Positions 1 through 10,668 of a DNA stretch of 64,000 nt are shown here, one piece after another (position 1 is the stretch's first letter; each line of letters starts with the position of its first letter). The DNA comes from Castor canadensis. Lineage: Eukaryota > Chordata > Mammalia > Rodentia > Castoridae. The notes beneath the pieces are model-generated. The model was not told the DNA's origin and searched no databases. It worked only from the letters and a program-made list of their open reading frames with translations. The stretch lies in the NCBI RefSeq assembly GCF_047511655.1, contig NC_133398.1, positions 108,392,332-108,456,331 on the forward strand. Reading direction: 5' to 3'. Position numbers and translations under genes: made by a program.

Positions 1-79
1 TCTACTGAGAATTGCCAAATCACATACTGAGGGGATATATGATGTATACTTGGAAGAAAAAAACTAGGGCTAAAGCCCT

Positions 80-540
80 TCGTATCCCTTGACTTTTACT
101 CTGAATTTAACATTTTCTTTTTTCTTTTTTTTTTTTTTTGTTATTAGGATGTATTCGTTGTACAGGGGGAGATTCATTGTGACAGTTCCAAATAGGCTTA
201 TATTATATTCATTGGTTAGATCGCCCCCGTTGTATCTCCTCCTCAGCCCCCTTCCCCCCAACTTAAAGTAATTGTGAGAGGTTTCTTTGTTCTATTTCAT
301 GTATGTCTATGAAGACCATCAACCATTTACCATCACCTTAATCTCCTTCATCCCACCCCCGACATACTGTACCTATTTTACTGTCCTGTCTTTCATTATT
401 ATTATTTAATTCGATGTTTAAAGGGACTTCTCAATGTATCCCTACTTGACTATACTTAACTTTGCTCCATTCATCCCCTTCCATTACTCTCCCTTATCCT
501 TTTATCTCCTACCCCGCATTATGAATTTAACATTTTCTGA
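80..540 (-). mobile_element. L1-related or other interspersed repeat fragment
   Basis: After a poly-T run the text 'TTGTACAGGGGGA..CATTGTGA' is shared with 54,600-54,625 in the same window, followed by similar C-rich sequence. This identifies a dispersed element, probably the 3' untranslated part of an L1 subfamily lying on the minus strand. Family assignment needs a repeat library. Confidence 0.45.
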
Positions 541-606
541 AAAAAAAATTATTAGCTACTTAGTTTTACTTTTCTGAATGTGATCTTATTTTTCTGGATT
601 TTTTAG

Positions 607-732
607 GCGGAGTATTACTTCTGGAAAATCCAAAAGGCGATAATAGGTTGGACCTTTTAAAGCTAAAGAGTGTTGTTACTAGCATTTTTGGTATTAAGAA
701 TAAAGAGCTGACTGTCTTCTGTGGTGGAACAG
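607..732 (+). CDS. Unidentified gene, exon n-3
   Basis: The acceptor is a T-rich tract ending TTTTTTAG at 606 and the donor is GTATGT at 733. The exon starts with two bases of a split codon, then encodes 41 residues beginning GVLLLENPKGDNRL and ending VFCGGT. It leaves a single G for the next codon (phase 1 on both sides). Its first 30 residues resemble the middle of the exon at 2670-2822, which points to an internal domain duplication. Confidence 0.75.
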
Positions 733-1210
733 GTATGTAGAAAGTGAGGGGATGTCTCGTGTCATTAGGCATGAGATAGATTGGTGAAGGTCTTCATTTA
801 ATATCATTTATACTACAGAACCATGTTTCTCTTGAGTCCGAGGTGGCAACAGCTCCTCAACAGTGCCTGCCTTATAGTGTCTCTTTGTGCCACCTCAGTG
901 TGCAACACAGCTGAAAACTCTGGACTTAATTAGGAGCCAAAGGTTCTCATCCTACTCCAACCCTTAGCCATGTAATAGATCATGACTAAGAGTCCTCCCT
1001 CGTGACTTACAACTCTATCAAGCACAGTGCCTGGCTCTTACTAAATCCTGGCACTAGAATACATAGTTAAAGAATTACAACTTATCTGCTGGCTGTAATT
1101 ATCATTTTTAAATACTAGTAGTGAGATTCTGATATAGAAGAAAATTTTAAGAGGAGCCACAATATGCAGGGAAAATACTGAAAGAGGAGAAAATAACTTA
1201 CCTTAATTTT

Positions 1211-1288
1211 GCAAGTTATCAAGTGGTAGAGCACCTGCCCAGCAAACCTGAGGCCTTCAGTTCAAGCCCAAGTACCACCAAAAAAAAT
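1211..1288 (+). mobile_element. ID-like SINE monomer
   Basis: It has an A-box-like AAGTGGTAGAGCACCTG, a B-box-like GTTCAAGCCCAAGTACC and an A-tail. It lies in an intron of the unidentified gene. Confidence 0.8.
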
Positions 1289-1345
1289 TAAGTTATGAAT
1301 ATTATGCAACATTTTATTTTGCAGCATTATTTCCTACTGTTTGTG

Positions 1346-1412
1346 GGGCTGGAGGCATGGTTGTGTGGTAGAACATGTACTTAGCATGCACAATCCCCAG
1401 CACCAAAAACAA
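1346..1412 (+). mobile_element. ID-like SINE, degraded
   Basis: A diverged copy: GGGGCTGGAGGCATGG, a GTGGTAGAACATG box and AATCCCCAGCACC before an A-rich end. Confidence 0.6.
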
Positions 1413-1566
1413 TTTTTTTCATACTATTTAGAGGTCATAAAAGCCTGGTTTTATACCAGGTTTTGGTAAAATTAAGTGAAATGCATCACTGTAAAAAAAT
1501 ACATACTTGTTTAATAGTGAAGTAGGAAAAAGTAAATGATTTCAGAATTGTCGTTCCTATTTTTAG

Positions 1567-1710
1567 AAATACAGAACCAAACTGACTTATTGAGTCTCAG
1601 TGGAAAAACGCTTTGTGTAACTGCAGGATCAGCTCCCTCTCCAATCAACAGTCCTACTACTCTTCTCTGTCAGTATATCAACCTGCAGCTATTAAATGCA
1701 GAGCCTCAAG
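1567..1710 (+). CDS. Unidentified gene, exon n-2
   Basis: The acceptor is TTTTTAG at 1566 and the donor is GTATGT at 1711. The 144-nt, phase 1-1 exon encodes EIQNQTDLLSLSGKTLCV followed by a Ser/Pro-rich turn (APSPINSP) and the hydrophobic stretch LLCQYINLQLL. It forms the spacer between the two copies of the LLLENP motif. Confidence 0.75.
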
Positions 1711-1835
1711 GTATGTGCTTCCCTCAGTAGTCAGATTTGTGGAGTGCTAGGTATTAAAGTTTCCTTCAAGGTTCAAATCTTTGGCTTAGGTGTAATTTTC
1801 ATGTCAGCTTCAATGTAGTGTTTCAAAGTGTAGAC

Positions 1836-1956
1836 AGCTGGGCATGGTGGAACATTCCTGTAATACCGCACTTGGGAGACTGAGGCAGGTGGATTGAGAG
1901 TTCAAGACCAGCCTGGGCTGCATAGTGAGACTTGCCTCAAAAATAAATTAATTAAA
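1836..1956 (+). mobile_element. B1/Alu-like (7SL-derived) SINE monomer
   Basis: GCTGGGCATGGTGG, TTGGGAGACTGAGGCAGG and AAGACCAGCCTGG are 7SL-type landmarks, followed by an A-rich tail. Confidence 0.85.
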
Positions 1957-1996
1957 GTGTGGACTCCCATACTGCTTCAAGGAGTACCACAGGCTT

Positions 1997-2199
1997 TTTT
2001 TTTTTTTTTTTTTGCTGGTACTGGGGCTTGAACTTGGGGCTTTCACCTTGAGCCACTCCACCAGCCCTATTTTTGTGAAGGGTTTTTTTGAGATAGGCTC
2101 TTGTGAACTTTTTGCCCAGGCTGGCATCAAACTGAGATCCTCCTGATCTCTGCCTCCTGAGTAGCTAGGATTACAGTTGTGAGCCACCAGTGCCCGGCT
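1997..2199 (-). mobile_element. Dimeric B1+ID SINE
   Basis: A poly-T head, then the reverse complement of the ID half (TACTGGGGCTTGAACT) and of the B1 half (CTGAGTAGCTAGGATTACAG). Confidence 0.9.
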
Positions 2200-2669
2200 C
2201 ACAGGCTTATTTTTTAAGGGTACTTATGTACAAACATTTTCATCCATCTGGCATGGTCAAGAAGTGAAATAATTTTACCTGTTTTTTTGGTTGTGGAAAA
2301 TATTCTGTATACTTACATACCTCCAGGCCTTAACAGACTAGGTTGATATGTTACTTTTTTTGTGATATTTTTGAATCCTCACTGCACACATTTTTACTGA
2401 AGCATTCATTTGACTGTGTACTGGATATCTGTTCCCCCAAGGTGCTGGCTTTTCTATATCAGTTTTTCTTTTTCCCCTTCCTCTTCCTTTCTGTGAACTA
2501 CCTAAGGCCGTTTCTGTAGCCTATACCTCCAGTGTCAAACTCCTGCTCCTGTGCCCACTTTGGTCTTTGAATTAAAAGACCACACTGCCCATGAGAGCTA
2601 TCTGCAGTTGCTGCCTCTGCTAGAGGGTGAGCTCTCAGGAATTAATCCTGTTTGTTCTTTCTTCTGTAG

Positions 2670-2822
2670 AGTGTTTAATGGGAACAGTGGGCACCCTCCT
2701 ACTTGAAAACCCACTAGGGCAGAATGGACTCACCCACCAACAACTTCTGTATGAAGCAGCCAAGGTGTTTGGCCTTCGGAGCAGGAAGCTGAAGCTCTTT
2801 CTGAATGAGACTCAAACACATG
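2670..2822 (+). CDS. Unidentified gene, exon n-1
   Basis: The acceptor is CTTCTGTAG at 2669 and the donor is GTGAGG at 2823. The 153-nt exon encodes 51 residues beginning ECLMGTVGTLLLENPLGQNG, then a probable helix (QQLLYEAAKVFGL) and a basic/hydrophobic strand (SRKLKLFLNE). It is the second copy of the motif seen in the exon at 607-732. No frameshift or stop is present. Confidence 0.78.
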
Positions 2823-2976
2823 GTGAGGGTTGTGGGCCATATGGGGTTTTACTTCGTCACAGTAGAGTTTGATGCCATTAACCATTTGAGGACTATGTAT
2901 GCAAAAGACAGTACCTTTTTTCTACTTCCCCAGGAATTAGTCATAATATAACTTGAAAGAAAAAAAACTCTTTAAG

Positions 2977-3063
2977 GGTGGAGCATGGCTCAGTGGTAGA
3001 GCACTTGCCTACCATGTGCAAGGCCCTGGGTTGAATCCTCAGTGCTGTAAAAAAAAAAAAAAG
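2977..3063 (+). mobile_element. ID-like SINE
   Basis: GGCTCAGTGGTAGAGCACTT, GGCCCTGGGTTGAATCC and a 14-A tail. Confidence 0.85.
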
Positions 3064-3292
3064 AAGAGTAATTTAAAAGATGATTGCTTTTTGCTTTGGA
3101 AATACATACTTCTAGGTAAACAATATTTGCTGACCCTAAAAATTATTCTCAAGAATTGATTCCCAAGAATCAAAATTATCACAGTGTTGCACAGTAAGCC
3201 TAAAGGAAACTTCCAACTGACAGTATAGTCAATTGTAATCAGTTACCTCCTTTTTCAATGTGTAAAGCATGCTCACGTGTGTTTTTTTGTTT

Positions 3293-3371
3293 TTGTTTTT
3301 TTATGTGGACTCGAAACCAGGGCCTCATTGCTTACTAAGTCAACGCTTAACCACAGGTCCATCCCCAGTCC
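3293..3371 (-). mobile_element. ID-like SINE, degraded
   Basis: Reverse-complement ID landmarks (CAGGGCCTCATTGCTTACTA, ending ATCCCCAGTCC) after a T-rich head. Confidence 0.55.
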
Positions 3372-4089
3372 TTCACATGCAGTTTCTTATTGGGCCCCAT
3401 ACTAACATGAATTGCTAGATCAGCAGTGGTCGTATCTCACATCCAGCAATCAAATTTTGACTTGCACAGACCACAGTCTGGCAACAGCGTGTCTTCTCCT
3501 CTCACTCTCACCTCACACAACACACTTCTGTGACTTAGCTTCTCTGGCTATTCTGTCAGCTTCTCCACTGGCATCCCAGTCCTGCCCTGAGTGCTCTGCT
3601 GTGTTACCCATAGATTCATTCATCTGCATGCTCACTTTGCTTTTGCTGCCATGGACCCTTTTCCCCAAATGGCTTTCCTTTGTGGAAAGCCATTTAGATG
3701 TTTAGAAGCATCTTTTGCAACATCCCAACTCAAAAACCTTTTACCATTCCATCATTTATTTATAAAGCACTACAAGATGGGATTTATGGTATTTCTGAAT
3801 TAGAATTTATGTCCTTCAGCACATGTGTAAAATTGCCAGTACTATCTTTTCCAAAGTTGCCTGTTACTCATTCGTTCTAGAACTTTCATTAGGCATTAGA
3901 TATGCCTTATTCTATCCACCTCTCTTATCCTGTTCATAATTCTCCCTCTCTGTCCAGTATGCTACATTGTGGATCATTCTGGCTGATTTGTTTTTTCCTT
4001 GTTCCTCTACAGATAAGGTATTTTTTCCTCTGACTTTTTTCAAGATTTTCTGCAACTGACTATGATATACCCAAGTTATAGATTTTTTT

Positions 4090-4163
4090 CTTCTTCTTCT
4101 TCTTTGTCACTACTAGGGTTTGAACTCAGGGCTTTCTACCACTTGAGCCATACCCCCATCACT
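4090..4163 (-). mobile_element. ID-like SINE
   Basis: CTAGGGTTTGAACTCAGGGC followed by ACCACTTGAGCCATACCCCC. Confidence 0.7.
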
Positions 4164-4689
4164 AGGTATATAGATTTTTTTTAAGTCATCCTTTGTTTCT
4201 GTTACAGTGTTTTGGTTTCTGTTCTTTCCTCGTGGAGTCATGGTCAGTGTTACCGCTTCCCAGCCCCAATAATGTGAGAGCCATGGAGGGTTACCAGCTG
4301 GGGAAGCTCACTAGAGTCTCGGTGTTCAAAGTTTTTATTGAGGTTTCATTATGCAGGCATGGATTAACTGCACACATGGCTGTTCTCTGTCTCAGCTGGT
4401 ACTGTGTGACCCAAAGTCCCCAAAGTGAATGATACAGTTTAGTCTTTCTGGTGTGGCTGAGACTAGTCTGAGTCATCTCATTAACGTAAGCTGTCATGTG
4501 TGGTCAAAGTGACCATCAGAAGTAACAAAAGAAATTCCAAGGATTTAGAATCCCCTCAGGGCTGGGACAAAGGTCAAACCTGACTTACCAAATTCCTATC
4601 ACATAGGCAGCTAACTTTTTTTTTTTAAATATTCACCCACAACAGATAGAATATTGTTTTAAAACAACAAGTTTTTCTTTCTTTTCTAG

Positions 4690-4772
4690 AAATTACAGAA
4701 GATATCCCCATGAAGACTTTGAATATGAAGACTGTGTATGTTTCTGTACTGCCAACAACTACAGACAGCTAA
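4690..4772 (+). CDS. Unidentified gene, terminal coding exon
   Basis: The acceptor TTTCTTTCTTTTCTAG ends at 4689. The exon completes a GAA codon from the preceding G and encodes EITEDIPMKTLNMKTVYVSV then LPTTTDS before TAA at 4770-4772. The 3' UTR follows directly. It probably includes the ID-like SINE at 4811-4900 and may end after the AATAAA at 5325-5330. Confidence 0.75.
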
Positions 4773-4810
4773 TACTCAGTTATCAATGTGATTCAGTCAA
4801 CCTTCCCTTG

Positions 4811-4900
4811 ACTGGCAGAATGGCTCAAATGGTGAAGCACCTGCCTAGCAAGTGTGAGGCCCTGAGTTCAAACCCTAGTACCTCCAAAAACAAATAAATA
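4811..4900 (+). mobile_element. ID-like SINE in the 3' UTR of the unidentified gene
   Basis: GGCAGAATGGCTCAAATGG, GCACCTGCCTAGCAAGTG and GAGTTCAAACCCTAGTACC, then an A-rich tail containing AATAAA. Confidence 0.85.
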
Positions 4901-5324
4901 TTAAAATAAAAATATCAGTCTTCCCCTGACTTACACCCATCCCTTATATATACTCATACATGAGCTCTTTCCTTGGGGTGAAAGTCTATGAAGCTGCTTT
5001 TGGCCTAAAGTTGAAGGGGGATTGATCAATTAAGTAACTTGAAACGTCATGCAATGTTCACACTAAACCTTAAACACCTATGCAGTCATGTTGGGGGAAA
5101 GTTACAATGTTACCTCAGTACCACAAAGTTTATTTCTGTACTTAAATTCTCAAATACAGAAAGTAGAAGTGATTTAAATGGCATAGTTTATGTGTGTATA
5201 TCATTTTATAGCCTTTTAAAACGAATTTGAGTCCTCTTAAAGAATTGGACATGTTGTATATTTCTGCCCACCTGGATTTTCCTGGGCAATTTGATGGAAT
5301 ATTTTAAGGTTTAGTAAATCAAAC

Positions 5325-5330
5325 AATAAA
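5325..5330 (+). terminator. Candidate poly(A) signal of the unidentified gene
   Basis: AATAAA lies about 550 bases after the TAA stop. It is followed within 20 bases by a long (GT)n run, the kind of GU-rich element cleavage-stimulation factor binds. Earlier AATAAA copies at 4893-4898 and 4905-4910 sit in the A-rich tail of a SINE and could also be used. Which site is used cannot be told from sequence. Confidence 0.4.
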
Positions 5331-5345
5331 TAAACTCTCCTCTCT

Positions 5346-5347
<2 letters not shown>

Positions 5348-5390
<43 letters not shown>
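5348..5390. repeat. (GT)n microsatellite
   Basis: About 21 GT units lie just downstream of a poly(A) signal. The Thr-His-rich minus-strand reading frame across it is an artefact of the repeat. Confidence 0.97.
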
Positions 5391-6324
5391 GGAAGGAATT
5401 CATTCTCCCATAGTTTAATGAAACTTGAAATTTGTAATCTTTGAGAAACATAAAAACTTAGTGTCATCTACATTAAGACAGTGGATTAAATATTTAATAT
5501 TTCCCCTTTCCAAAATCCTGGATGATAATTTGGGTCCTCAGAGAAACAGATGCTAAGATAAAATTGTTGCAAAGATTTATTATGGAAACATAATTGAAGG
5601 ATAAATAGGTGAGGGAGCAGCCACAGGCAGAGAAAAACTTCAGACAACAATGTGGTTCTGACACCTGAGAAGAGAAAGGAAGATGGATTAGAAGAATCGT
5701 AGACCAAAGTGTAACTCTGAGCCAAAGTCATGGTCAGTCAGGCCAATGAGAGTCCCCAGGTAAGGATTCCTTTATTAAGGTTCAGAGTTTAGCAGAAATG
5801 ATCCAGCTTTGTGCCTCTGCCTTGATTAGTCACTGCCAAGAGCAGCCCAGGGTTGTGGCCTCTTCCTCAATGGATCTGAGTGCTGTGGCTCTGTGGCTGC
5901 TACAACACATATGCTAAAACATAAACCCACAAAGTTGGAGAAAAAGGAAATAGAGCCAGAATTTGGGGAACTGGGAAACACATAGGTGGGCGTTAACAAA
6001 TGTGGTAGATCCAGGCAAGGCCAATTCTAAACAAGCAGTTGAGGAACTAAGAAATTTCTCTCAGCTCAGAATCCTCAGCACCAGTTCCTTCTGGGACTAA
6101 CCCTAAAGGTAAGGTATGAAAATAGGGAGGCTGGCTTCTCCCTGATTCTACACTGCTAGGCAACTCTACCACCACATTGGGCATATGGAGGTTTATCCTC
6201 CGAGAGAGAAAACAGTGACCTTAGATAGTGGGATCCAGAGTAAATTAAACACAACGGTATTTGAGATTAGATGATTTGTTGGGACACACACACACCACTG
6301 AAAGCTCTTGTATTAATGGTGTGA

Positions 6325-6690
6325 TGCTTGATTTCTGATTGTCAACTTGATTGGGTTGAGAAGTGCCCAAGAGATTGGTAAAGTGCACCTCTGGGTGTTC
6401 CTCTGAGGCATTTCCAGAGATGCATCCTTCAATTGGGATCCCACTGTCCCCTTCAAGGGCACACCCTTAGTGACCACAAGACCTCACTAGGCACACTTTT
6501 TTGGGTTTTTTGGCAGTACTGGGGGTTGAACTCAGGGCCTTGTGCTTGCTAGGCAGATGTTGTACCACTTGAACCACTCCACCAGCAGTAGGCTTCCCCT
6601 TCTTAAAAGTTTCTACCACCTCTCAAATAGCACCAAGTGTAGACTAAGCTTTTAGTCTTACACAGGCCTTTAGGGGACATTTCAGATTCA
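6325..6690. mobile_element. Old LTR/MaLR-like remnant, split by a SINE
   Basis: 'TTGTCAACTTGATTGGGTTG' opens the segment and 'AAATAGCACCAAGTG..GGGGACATTTCAGATTC' closes it, both typical of old mammalian interspersed LTR repeats. A minus-strand ID SINE sits inside. The class is recalled from general knowledge and not checked. Confidence 0.4.
6500..6588 (-). mobile_element. ID-like SINE
   Basis: GGCAGTACTGGGGGTTGAAC followed by CCACTTGAACCACTCCACC, interrupting an older repeat. Confidence 0.85.
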
Positions 6691-6792
6691 GACTGTAGTA
6701 GTGCCTAGCTTATGTTCATCTGAGGTCTAGGGAAATCTTCTAACACAGAAGAAAGAACACAAACCAAAAAGAAAAACAGTTTATAAAGAAAA

Positions 6793-7000
6793 TCAAGCCA
6801 GTGGCTCACGCCTGTAATCCTAACTCAGGAGGCACAGATCAGGAAGATCACAGTTCAAAGCCAGTCCAGGCAAATAGTTCATCAGACCCTGTGTTGAAGA
6901 AACAAAAAAAAAAACGGGCTGGAGGAGTGGCTCAAGCAGTAAGAGCGCCTGCCTAGTAAGTGTGAGGCCCTGAGATCAAACTCCAATGCCACCAAAAGGG
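6793..7000 (+). mobile_element. Dimeric B1+ID SINE
   Basis: CAGTGGCTCACGCCTGTAAT, an A-rich middle, then GGCTGGAGGAGTGGCTCAAG and a GAGATCAAACTCCAATGCC end. Confidence 0.88.
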
Positions 7001-8287
7001 AAAAATAAAGAAAATCAAATAGGGCAATGAGAAGAATACTCTCTGCCAAGCCCTGTATTAATATCTTTAGATGTGAAAGGTAAGCTACCTATGAAAGACA
7101 GTGAAAATGTTCCTGTTAATTTAAAACATAACATGAAAAAACTCAACGGAATCATTGGAAAATGGTGTTAAGGAACTTTTCCAAATGCTAGAACAATTAA
7201 AGGTGTAATGCATAAATTATTAAGTCCAGGGAGTCTAATATCCAAATTGCAAGAATTCCATAAACAAAGAAAAGTAAAAATCAGGAAATCATAAATAACA
7301 AGTAAATTTCACTGGAATCAAAAGTAACAAGTTCAGAAGGTATTCAGGTGGTTAGCACGATGCATGAAAATATATTCTCCAAGGTTGATATCTAATTATT
7401 TCAGAACATAGACAGATTTCTACAAAGAAAAGAAAACAGGATGCATACATGCAAAGGATAGTAAGGATCTGATTTCCCAACAGCAACATAGACAAGAATC
7501 TTCCCAATTTTTTTTTTTTTTTTTTTTGGTGTGTGGTGGGGGAAGAAGGGAGTACTGGAGGTGTAAGCATGAAACTCAAGAGTTCAAATCCCAGTTCCAC
7601 CAGAAAAAACTGGAGTGCATTATAGTGCCCAGTGTAAGAAGTCCCTAAGGCAAGCTAAGAGGCTGCAGCACCCCCAGGTGAGTACAAACCCAAGAGCTGA
7701 CTTGAAATCAGGGAAAATATCCATTGTGTTCCTCTGATACAGTTCCTCCAAGTATCAAGTACACTGCAGCAGAATCTTGGCAAAACTTCCCAACTTGCAG
7801 CTTCCCTTCCAAGAGAAAGAGTAGGGTGAAGGGTGGGTCTGATTCTCTGGTTTTAGTAGGGCTGTCCAGGGGACTGCTTTCTGTTTGTTCAACTAAGAGC
7901 ACTGATAGGATCAGTATCATGCTTTACTTCCTTGGGGGATGCTGAGGAATAGGAGAGTTGCTACTTTGATACAGCACTGAAGACTGGATGTAGTATACAG
8001 ACAGACAACAGGGGGAGCAAAAAAAAAAAAAATGAGTTCCTTAACAAAATACCATGGGCAAACCTCTTTATGTGGAAATGACACACAAGTCCACAGATGT
8101 GTCTCTAGAAAAGGCTGTATTTTTCAAATGCCCAGATCACAATAAAAGATCACAGGCATAACAATTTAATATAAAGGTAAGAACCAATCATTGAAAATGT
8201 GGAAGTTTCTAGAAACCAACCCTAAAGAAATGAAGATCTGTGAATTACCCGACAAGAGATTCAAAATAACCATCTTGAAGATGTTTA

Positions 8288-8513
8288 GTGAGCCAAGTGC
8301 CGGTGACTCACCTGTAATCCTAGCTACTCAGAAGGCAGAGATTAGGAGGATCGTGGTTCAAAGCCAGCCACAGGCAAATAGTTCTTGAAACGATAGCTTG
8401 AAAAACCCATAACAAAACAAGGCTGGTGGAGTGGCTCAAGTGATAGAACACCTCCCTGGGAAGCATGAGTCCCTAAGTTCAAACCCTAGTACTACCAAAA
8501 AAAAAAAAAAATT
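8288..8513 (+). mobile_element. Dimeric B1+ID SINE
   Basis: B1-like CCTGTAATCCTAGCTACTCA, ID-like GGCTGGTGGAGTGGCTCAAG and a poly-A tail. Confidence 0.9.
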
Positions 8514-8589
8514 CAGTGAGCTACAATATACAGTAGGTAAATGAAACTTGAAAATACTGCATACGTGAACAAAATTAATATAGCAGCAA

Positions 8590-8720
8590 AGACAAACTAT
8601 CACATCTCTTCAACAAAATTGGAGAAAAGGGCAGAACAGGTTCTGCCTGGAAACGAGGGGGATGGGGGGAGAAATGACCCAAACAATGTATGCACATATG
8701 AATAAAGAAAAAAAGATAAA
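8590..8720 (+). mobile_element. L1 3'-end fragment
   Basis: GGAGAAAAGGGCAGAACAGG, then a G-rich tract and ATGCACATATGAATAAAG with an A-rich tail. It matches the 3' ends seen at 62.8 kb (plus) and at 32.7 and 55.5 kb (minus). Confidence 0.75.
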
Positions 8721-9065
8721 CGGATAAGCATTTTTAAAAATTTTTAAAGAAGATAAACTATCAAAAAACCATTCTAGAGATGAAGAATAACTGAATTGAA
8801 AAAAATTACAGGAATTTAACAACAGATTTACTCAAGAAAAATCAGTTAACATGAAAATGTGACATTTGAAATCATTGAGGTGAGGGACAAAGTAAAAAAG
8901 AAAGGAGAACATTGTTTAAAGGACTTCACCCTGATCCCAAAGACACTCTGACAATTTAGAAAATGAAAACTATAGACCAATGTACAAAAATATTATCCAA
9001 AATCCTAAGGAAACCAAATTAAGCAGCACATTAAAAGGATGATACACCATTACTAAGTGGGATTT

Positions 9066-9270
9066 ACTTTTTTTATTTTCTGACAGTGCTGGGGTTTGAA
9101 CTCAGGGCCTCCTACTTGCTAGGCAGGCTCTCTACCACTTGAACCACTGTGCCAGCCCATTTTTGTAATCGGTCTTTTTGAGATAGGGTCTTGCAGTTTA
9201 TTGGGCTGGCTTTGATCTCTGCCTCATGAGTAGCTAGGATTACAGGTATGAGCCACTGGCTCCCAGCTAG
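9066..9270 (-). mobile_element. Dimeric B1+ID SINE nested in L1
   Basis: Reverse-complement landmarks CTGGGGTTTGAACTCAGGGC and GAGTAGCTAGGATTACAGGT. Confidence 0.9.
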
Positions 9271-9614
9271 TGGGACTTCTGAAAGGTGAAGATGCCCCAG
9301 CATATAAAAATCAGTCATGCCATCTACTACATTAACAGAATTAAATGAGGAAAAACAAGCATCCCAATAGCTCAGAAAATCACTTCCAAAATTCAATGAC
9401 TTTTCTTAACACAAACAAATGAGAAATTCAAGGAAACTACCTCAACAGAGCAAAGGCCATGTATGAAAAGCCCAACACTCACAATGCTTAACAAGGAAAG
9501 ACTGAATGAAGCCTTTTCCTCTGGGGTAAAAACAAGGAAGCCCACTTTCACCACTTCTATTCAATATTGCTCTTGAAGTTCCAGCCAGAGCAATTAAGCA
9601 GAAAAGAAAAAAAA

Positions 9615-9709
9615 TAGGGCAAGGGTGTAGCTCCATGGTAAAAGCTCTTGCCTAGCATGTGCAAGGCCGTGGGTTCAATCCCCACACTACAAAAAGGAAA
9701 AAAAAAAGG
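9615..9709 (+). mobile_element. ID-like SINE nested in L1
   Basis: GGGTGTAGCTCCATGG, GGGTTCAATCCCCACACTAC and an A-tail. This copy is closer to classic rodent ID than to the local CAAACCCC type. Confidence 0.8.
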
Positions 9710-9794
9710 CATTCAAATCAGAAAGGAAGAAATAAAGTTACCTCTTTGCATATAGCGCTTTTTTTTGCATATAACATAATCTGATTTGTGGAAA

Positions 9795-10421
9795 ATAAGG
9801 TGTAGTGGCACACAGCTGTAATCCCAGCTGCTTAGAAGGTGGAGATCAGGAAGATCATGGTCTGATGCTGGCCCAGGCAAAAAAAAAAAAATGACACCTA
9901 TCTTATCTGAAAAAATGACTAAAGAAAAAGAGCTGGAGGTGTGCCTTAAGTTGTAGAGTGTGTAGCAAGCACGAGGTCCTGAATTCAAAACAGTACCATT
10001 TGTAAAAAATGTGTCTGGGCACTGGTTGCTCATGCCTGTAATCCTAGCTACTCAGGAGTCAGAGATCAGGAGGAGCGTGGTTCAAAGCCAGCCGTGACAA
10101 TAGTTCACAAGACCCTATCTTGAAAAACCCTTCACAGAAAAGGGCTGATGGAGTGCCTCAAAGTGAAGGCCCTAAGTTCAAGCCCCAGTACCACAAAAAA
10201 AAAAAAAAAATGTTGCTGGTGCCTCACACGTGTAATCCTATCTACTTGGGAGGCAGGGATCAGGAGGGTTACAGATCAAGGCACATTCTGGCAAATAGTT
10301 TGCTAGATTTCATCATCAAAATAACCAGACCAAAATGGACTGGAGGTGTGGCTGAAGTAGTAGAGCACCTGTTTTGCAAGTGTGAAGCCCTGAGTTCAAA
10401 CTCCAGTCTCACAAAAAAAGG
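9795..10421 (+). mobile_element. Three consecutive dimeric B1+ID SINEs
   Basis: Copies at about 9,795-10,007, 10,012-10,211 and 10,212-10,421 lie head to tail in one orientation. Each has a B1-like left half (TGTAATCC), an ID-like right half and an A-tract. The second and third abut, which suggests insertion into the tail of the previous copy. Confidence 0.85.
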
Positions 10422-10584
10422 ATTTTATGACTAATAAGTTCAGCAAAATTGAAAATGTAAGTTCAAAATCTTTTTTTTACCCTCAAAAATCAACATACAA
10501 CAATAAATTGTGTTTCTACACAATGAAAAATCAAAAAAATTGAAAACAATTCATTATAATAGCATAAAATAAATAGAATGCAAG

Positions 10585-10668
10585 GCTTGATGTGACTCAG
10601 GGGCAGCACTTTTGCCTACCATGTGCAAAGCCCTGGGTCTGATCTCCAGCATGAGGGAAGGGGGAGGG
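10585..10668 (+). mobile_element. ID-like SINE, degraded
   Basis: GATGTGACTCAGGGGCAGCA and AAGCCCTGGGTCTGATCTCC. Confidence 0.7.

Larger units (their letters stand above)
607..4772 (+). other. 3' end of an unidentified protein-coding gene (four terminal coding exons)
   Basis: Four segments join into one open frame of 167 complete codons ending in TAA. They are 607-732, 1567-1710, 2670-2822 and 4690-4772. Each has an AG acceptor, the first three have GT donors (GTATGT, GTATGT, GTGAGG), and every intron interrupts a codon after its first base (phase 1). The lengths 126, 144 and 153 are multiples of three, so the internal exons can be skipped without a frameshift. The protein contains a duplicated motif, LLLENPxGxN, followed by a hydrophobic/basic stretch (SIFGIKNKELTVF in exon 1, KVFGLRSRKLKLF in exon 3). 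I do not recognise the family, and no membrane segment or catalytic motif is evident. The 5' part of the gene lies outside the window. The multi-exon structure and absence of stops argue for a real gene and not a retrocopy. Confidence 0.8.

Noticed and set aside
5237-5467. Minus-strand frame with a His-Thr run (similar frames at 23,132, 30,275-30,575 and 57,197)
   Set aside because: The residues come from GT/CA microsatellites. The 57,197 frame is L1 reverse transcriptase with a GT expansion.
9615-9709. tRNA-like A and B boxes suggesting a tRNA gene
   Set aside because: They are ID-type SINEs with A-tails in many copies. No cloverleaf with an anticodon arm is supported.
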